Source: Diphasiastrum complanatum (taxonomy: Eukaryota > Streptophyta > Lycopodiopsida > Lycopodiales > Lycopodiaceae). From it: a stretch of DNA of 64,000 nucleotides. The translations under genes were made by a program, and so were the position numbers. Numbering within the stretch: position 1 is the first letter of the stretch; every line of letters begins with the position of its first letter. Location: NCBI GenBank assembly GCA_029204225.1, contig CM055097.1, forward strand, positions 48,380,052-48,444,051. The letters are read 5' to 3'. Below, piece after piece: positions 59,810 to 64,000 of the stretch. The notes below the pieces were generated by a model. The model ran no database searches and was not told the origin of the DNA. It saw only the letters and a program-made list of their open reading frames with translations.

Positions 59810-60200
59810 TGCGATCGAGAAAACTAGGGAAAAAATGCAGATGAAGGTAAAGCTAGAAGGATGGATTGCTGGAGAAAACACAGCAGGGTTCACTGTTGGA
59901 GAGATGCTAAAAATGGGCGAAGGCAGGGCGAAGCAAGTCAGATGCAGGGCAGGGCGTTGCGTGGGCCACGGGCGACGCAAGGGATCGAAGGCAGACAGGC
60001 AAAACAGCAGCGATGGCAGGGCGGCGGAGGGCGCAAAAAAATTTCAGATGGAATGCGAGGGGGGCGGATAGGTTTAGGTAAAAAAAAAAATTAAAAAAAT
60101 ATTAAATATTAAATAATATAATATATTGTGGTACCGCGGTACCAACATGGTACCGCAGTACCAGTATGGTCCCGCGGTACCGGGATCTGCGGGACCTATG

Positions 60201-60208
60201 GTTCACAG
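60201..60208. repeat. right 8-bp target duplication of the hAT element
   Basis: GTTCACAG, partner of 57536-57543. Confidence 0.75.
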
Positions 60209-60574
60209 GAATCAAAAAGGTATTGATTTTTTATTAATTGGAAAACTCTAGAAGCTTTACGTATTTTAGCTGGATTTTGATAGTTATCCATCAGAATCAA
60301 ACAAAATTCCAAACTTTAGTTCCATAACTGGAAAAAACATTGGCCTTGTTATTTTTCTGCATATACGTGCTCCTTGAGCAACAGCAACTTTGTAGTTTTT
60401 CTGCATTTGCATATGAAACAGTTTCATAGCTTTTGCTAATGCTGATTGGTTGAAAGAAGATAGTCTGACAAGGCATTTAGCCCCTCTAAAGTATTGGTAA
60501 TTTCATACTTGAAAGACCTAATGCGTATAATATACATGTAATCCCGAAGCTACCAAAATTGCATCTATATCAAC

Positions 60575-60694
60575 CTGCTTGATGTCTTCCTTTTTGTAAT
60601 CTATCACTCGATCAGCTCCCAAAGAGCGAAGTAGCAATGCCTTTTCTTGTCCTCCACATGTTGCAACAACCTTGTTTCCTGCTAGTTTCAATAA
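60575..60694 (-). CDS. quinone-oxidoreductase-like reductase, internal exon (40 codons)
   Basis: Acceptor TATGCAG before 60694 and donor AGCAG|GTTGAT at 60575/60574. It encodes LLKLAGNKVVATCGGQEKAL, then LLRSLGADRVIDYKKEDIKQ, the second strand and following helix of the NAD(P)H-binding Rossmann fold; the GADRVIDYK motif is typical of quinone oxidoreductases. Phase 0 at both ends. The downstream intron (57327-60574) contains the hAT element. Confidence 0.92.
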
Positions 60695-61186
60695 CTGCAT
60701 AGGAGTCAAACTTAGAAATGACTTCAAATACGTGAAAGACTACAATAATTTGGTACATATCAATTAAAGAGAGTGTTTAAAAAAACTCCAAATATTCAAT
60801 AGCTCATTGTTGCTGCACCTTGAACATAGATTGTCCCAACATGTATTAGAATCACTAATCAGAAACCATTTTTCATAGACCATAGACTGTTCTAGTCTCT
60901 ACTGATGGGAAAGTAACCTAGATGTTGCTTATACAATCAATAAACAGTAAAGTTGATGTTAACATAATGGAGACAGTCAGACGATGAGCATTCTTGACAC
61001 CTAAAAATACATAGCATGACCAGGCATTGAAACCACATCACAAATACGTGACAAATAAAAGAATCCCTTTCACAAAAATCAAATACTTGAATAGTGTACA
61101 ACAAAGAATACAATAGCCTTCCTGCTCCCTTATCCCAGCTATTAAACCAGAGAAAAGATAGCTGGAAGAAGGAAAGCAAGTAATAC

Positions 61187-61261
61187 CTGAACAGCAAACT
61201 GTCCAGTTCCTCCGGCAGCTGCAGTTACCAGAGCTGTCTCACCAGATTCCATTTTCCCTGC
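61187..61261 (-). CDS. quinone-oxidoreductase-like reductase, internal exon (25 codons)
   Basis: Acceptor ATAACAG before 61261 and donor GTTCAG|GTATTA at 61187/61186. It encodes AGKMESGETALVTAAAGGTG then QFAVQ. The AAAGGTGQ glycine-rich loop is the cofactor-binding motif of the quinone-oxidoreductase branch of medium-chain reductases. Phase 0. Exons for the N-terminal catalytic domain, expected further left in minus-strand sense (above 61262), were not recognised within the window and may lie beyond 64000. Confidence 0.92.
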
Positions 61262-61739
61262 CTGTTATCATGTACTTCCCATATTACTAAGCTTATACAT
61301 TCTTTAATCAGGTTAGTCACAATTGAGAGTGGCAAAATTGAAAGCAAAATCATACATGAAAAACTTCCACATGTCATAAGCTTCAAGCTTGGCAAGACAG
61401 CACTAATCACAATGTTAACAAATCCAGATTCTCTCAACAGAACCAAATACTTTATATATGAAAAGCTCTACGAGACTATCAATAAAACTAATGACAAGAG
61501 CTAATTGTAGTTGATGACTTACAAGGACTTCATCTTCAACTGCATTTTGCTCTGTGAACTTTACGCTACCACACAATCAGCTCATCTGATCCTTATCATG
61601 CTGAGAAAAGATTGAAGCTGCATAAAGTAAAAACTCACGGCTCGTTGTGTAATGTTCACAGACTGGAATACCTGAATAATAGAAGACTATATATAGCCCG
61701 CAATGCATCACTACTAACAACCATCCCTCCCGCATCCCT

Positions 61740-62246
61740 TGACTCTTCCATGTCCACTCCACCCCTCATCATTAACCCCCAAAATTCCCAATTGTCACCT
61801 GGCACCGTCGCTTGGTGAAATCTCATCCACCTCCCTCATCTCCTATCCTCGACACCACCCTCCAGTTCTCCACACTTCCACCTGTTGCTTCATTCGAACA
61901 GCCCATTCCACCTCCTCTGCACATTTCCGCCAATTCCATCATCCCCCCCTCTGATTCATCTATTCCGAATGACGAGACCGACAAACCGTTGGATGATGAC
62001 GCATTCGTGCGAACGGAGTACATCACCTCACCTCAGCAGGTTGATCAAACTGCACCTGACGACATGACGGCACAAGAAATTCTTATAGAAGACGACGACG
62101 ACGACAGTGCACTACCTGGGGTGACACCTCAACAAGGCCCATCACGCAGCACCACACCGGCCGGGGCCAACAGACGTGAAATTGGTTGGAAAGTAGCCGT
62201 AGAATGGCCCCGGTTTTCAGGGAGTTCTATCAACAGTGAGGAGTGA
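61740..62246 (+). pseudogene. retroelement-like acidic protein remnant, paralogue of 18265-18822
   Basis: A Pro/Ser-rich N-terminal part (MSTPPLIINPQNSQLSPGTV in one frame, then from about 61812 in another) leads into TSPQQVDQTAPDDMTAQEIL, DDDDDSALPGVTPQQGPS, STTPA. This acidic segment matches the one at 18320-18440. It stops at 62244-62246 without the coiled coil seen in the other copy. It lies in, or upstream of, the reductase gene in opposite orientation. Function unknown. Confidence 0.5.
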
Positions 62247-64000
62247 TCCTCTCTTCAACAAGATTCTATTCCATGTAATTTGTTGACATGTACAGTTCCA
62301 TTTGGATGGAATGGATGGAAATCTAAGCTTCACCCTCGACTAAAGTATGTTTATGAATATACAAAACTAGCTGCATTTAATTTTCAAGCTCTATTGGAAA
62401 CAGTTTTTTGGAGTGTGTAATTGAAAATTCAGAGAAACATTGTAGACTGCATATTCAAAAGTTTGATGTGCGAATTTTCGCTTGTAAATATTGACAGTGA
62501 TTGTTAGAGATTGTGTGGTCTGTTCAAAATTGTACCTTTGTGCTCATGGGCTGAGCGTAAGAAGGCTATGTCATTTACCTTATCTTTCAAAATCCTGAGG
62601 CACTAGAGGGAAAATGTGTCAATACAGCAAGCACAAATATCAACAGATAAGCAGATGTCAAATGGGTATTTTGCAAATGGTCAACCATTAATCAACCCAC
62701 TTCTACGAAGACTACGAGTTTGTTTCACAGTGTATTGCAGGGCTTTTGGACCCCTTATGCTTTGATGATCCTCCCTGTCTGCATTACACCAAGCCAGGGC
62801 TTTAGCCCAACCTTGAAGCAATCCTAGTACCTAAAATCATCATCCAGTCCGCAGCATTGCATTCTTCCACAATAGTGATACAACCATATGATAAGAGGCC
62901 CTAAGCCAGTTGGCACAAGTTTCTTCTGGCACTAGGTTTTGTTCCCAGAGAAGAGATGGCTAAGAGCTTGTGCTTTAAGTGTAAGAACCCTGACCATTAA
63001 GGAATGTTTCATTGGAACGCGTTTCATTCAATGAAACTCTGTTTCAAATGGACCGTTCGAAACGGATTTTATGAATTTAAAAAATAGATAAATATACAAA
63101 CCTATTTTCTTTTTTCGGGTTTTAAACATCTACCACTGTATTTAGTGATGCTCGTTTTTGTGTGTGGAAGAGTGTGTGAGTGTAGGGAATGAGATAAATC
63201 GTAAATTAAAATCTAGATGTGCTTGAAACTTGAAAGTCAAGGGAAAAAGCCATGTTTATCTTTTGAAGGACATGTATCGACATAAGTAACAGTCCTCTTT
63301 TACTTGGTCATGCAGCTATTATGGGTCTCACTCAGGGTGGTTGTTTCAAATCTGCTTCAAAAAGATTCCATTAAGTTCAACTAGAATTACCCTTGAGTAC
63401 AAGAAATACTACTATCACTATCACAATTCTTGAGGAATGACAAGTAACTTTGGAACTTTGGACAAGTTCTATGGAAAAGCAATTTTACAGAAAACAAAAC
63501 GTCACCAAATTCAACATTCTAATCTCCAAGGTAAAATGTTGTTAGAAAAACCTTTCATTGCAATTTTCCACTAACAATGATGTATTTTGCCTACAGCCAC
63601 CAATACAAAACCTTCTAGCACTTTCAAGAACATCTTCTAGCATGCCTTGTCTAAGTTCAAATAATCAAATAATATGACTATCTCAAAAGAGCACAAAAGC
63701 AATGTCTTGTGTAACACTCGCTTTCTACGTTGCAAGGGCACCTAGTAGAAGCTTTCCTCATAGGTGAAATAATAGCTACTCAAGTCAGGTCCTTAGACCC
63801 ATTATACTAGAGGCAATTTTTTGTAGCCTGCTGCATTTGATCATTTCTTCTCCAAGATGATCGTTCAAAGTTTTTCTCCTCTGAGCTTGTCGTACCAGGT
63901 TCTTGAGAGTAGGGGTTCTTACCTTCTTTGACAATCATTGATTGAATTGTTTTTATATTTTATCAAAGCGTTTAACATAAAACATAAAACATGAATGTTC
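62247..64000. other. no gene confirmed
   Basis: Mostly AT-rich sequence. Around 62940-62995 a short frame reads LCFKCKNPDH, like the start of a gypsy Gag zinc knuckle, then stops. At 63000-63045 a small inverted motif (GTTTCATT...AATGAAAC) occurs. The 5' exons of the reductase gene were not found here. Confidence 0.4.

Larger units (their letters stand above)
57544..60200. mobile_element. hAT-type DNA transposon in a reductase intron
   Basis: 2657 bp with termini CATAGTGTCCC (left) and, inverted, CATAGGTCCC (right), flanked by an 8-bp duplication. The subterminal regions carry repeated GGTACC palindromes, five on the left (57557-57633) and four on the right (60130-60181), then AT-rich stretches: the layout of transposase-binding arrays. 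The GC-rich interior holds two convergent frames, one encoding a BED zinc finger typical of hAT proteins. No RNase H-like catalytic core or hATC dimerisation domain was seen, so it is probably non-autonomous. Without it the intron would be about 580 bp. Confidence 0.85.

Noticed and set aside
59810-59980. Upstream extension of the BED frame
   Set aside because: It would need a non-ATG start (TTG); the first ATG is at 59809 and the BED finger begins shortly after.
59311-60094. Several open frames on the plus strand of the hAT element
   Set aside because: They overlap the BED gene on the opposite strand and its GC-rich upstream region; no domain or start context supports them.
61523-61567. Possible upstream reductase exon on the minus strand (FTEQNAVEDEVL before GTAAGT)
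   Set aside because: Plausible as protein with a good donor, but it does not match the sequence expected just before the cofactor-binding loop and only a 260-bp gap would remain.
62999-63060. GTTTCATT/AATGAAAC motif as a transposon terminus
   Set aside because: Too short and no partner terminus or target duplication found within the window.

Overview
This window looks like nuclear DNA of a land plant with a large, repeat-rich genome. The evidence is plant-type Ty1/copia and Ty3/gypsy retrotransposons at every decay stage, three U2 spliceosomal RNA genes with plant-style upstream promoter signals, very long pure GA/CT and AT microsatellites, and a host gene split into small exons by multi-kilobase introns. 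The species cannot be fixed from the sequence; a fern-, lycophyte- or bryophyte-sized repeat load is possible. There are no bacterial features.

Layout. 1-4879: a structurally intact copia element (called E1 here) with one unbroken gag-pol frame and its 3' LTR; its 5' LTR lies off the window. 4880-9413: an array of deletion derivatives of a second copia family (family B), with a gypsy integrase scrap between two AT microsatellites. 9419-15367: a complete but inactivated copia element (E2), inserted with a 5-bp target duplication into an inverted family-B fragment that resumes at 15368-15502. 15503-22230: gypsy fragments, an unidentified decayed minus-strand frame, a coiled-coil pseudogene, and an LTR with primer-binding site. 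22586-23075: a possible exon remnant beside a GA tract. 23238-27197, 39246-42782 and 43583-46375: three copies (one plus, two minus) of a segment carrying a U2 snRNA gene, its promoter and satellite-like upstream repeats; 32031-33297 repeats only the satellite part. Between and around these lie gypsy fragments (27198-28740, 31022-31347, 42783-43335) and copia fragments (29567-29925, 33298-33570, 35818-39245, 46740-47100).

47101-64000 is quieter. A minus-strand gene for a medium-chain quinone-oxidoreductase-like reductase spans at least 49.8-61.3 kb in phase-0 exons; its 5' end is probably beyond the window, and at least one exon between 49965 and 57197 was not found. One intron holds a complete hAT-type DNA transposon (57544-60200) with an 8-bp target duplication, terminal inverted repeats, clustered GGTACC sites and two convergent open frames: a BED zinc-finger protein and a small charged helical protein. 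No transposase catalytic core was seen. Other introns hold copia fragments and a retroelement-like fragment (61740-62246) related to the coiled-coil pseudogene at 18.3 kb.

Functional content is therefore small: three U2 genes, one reductase gene (partial), one potentially autonomous copia element, and the two hAT-borne frames. The rest is transposon debris, satellite and microsatellite.
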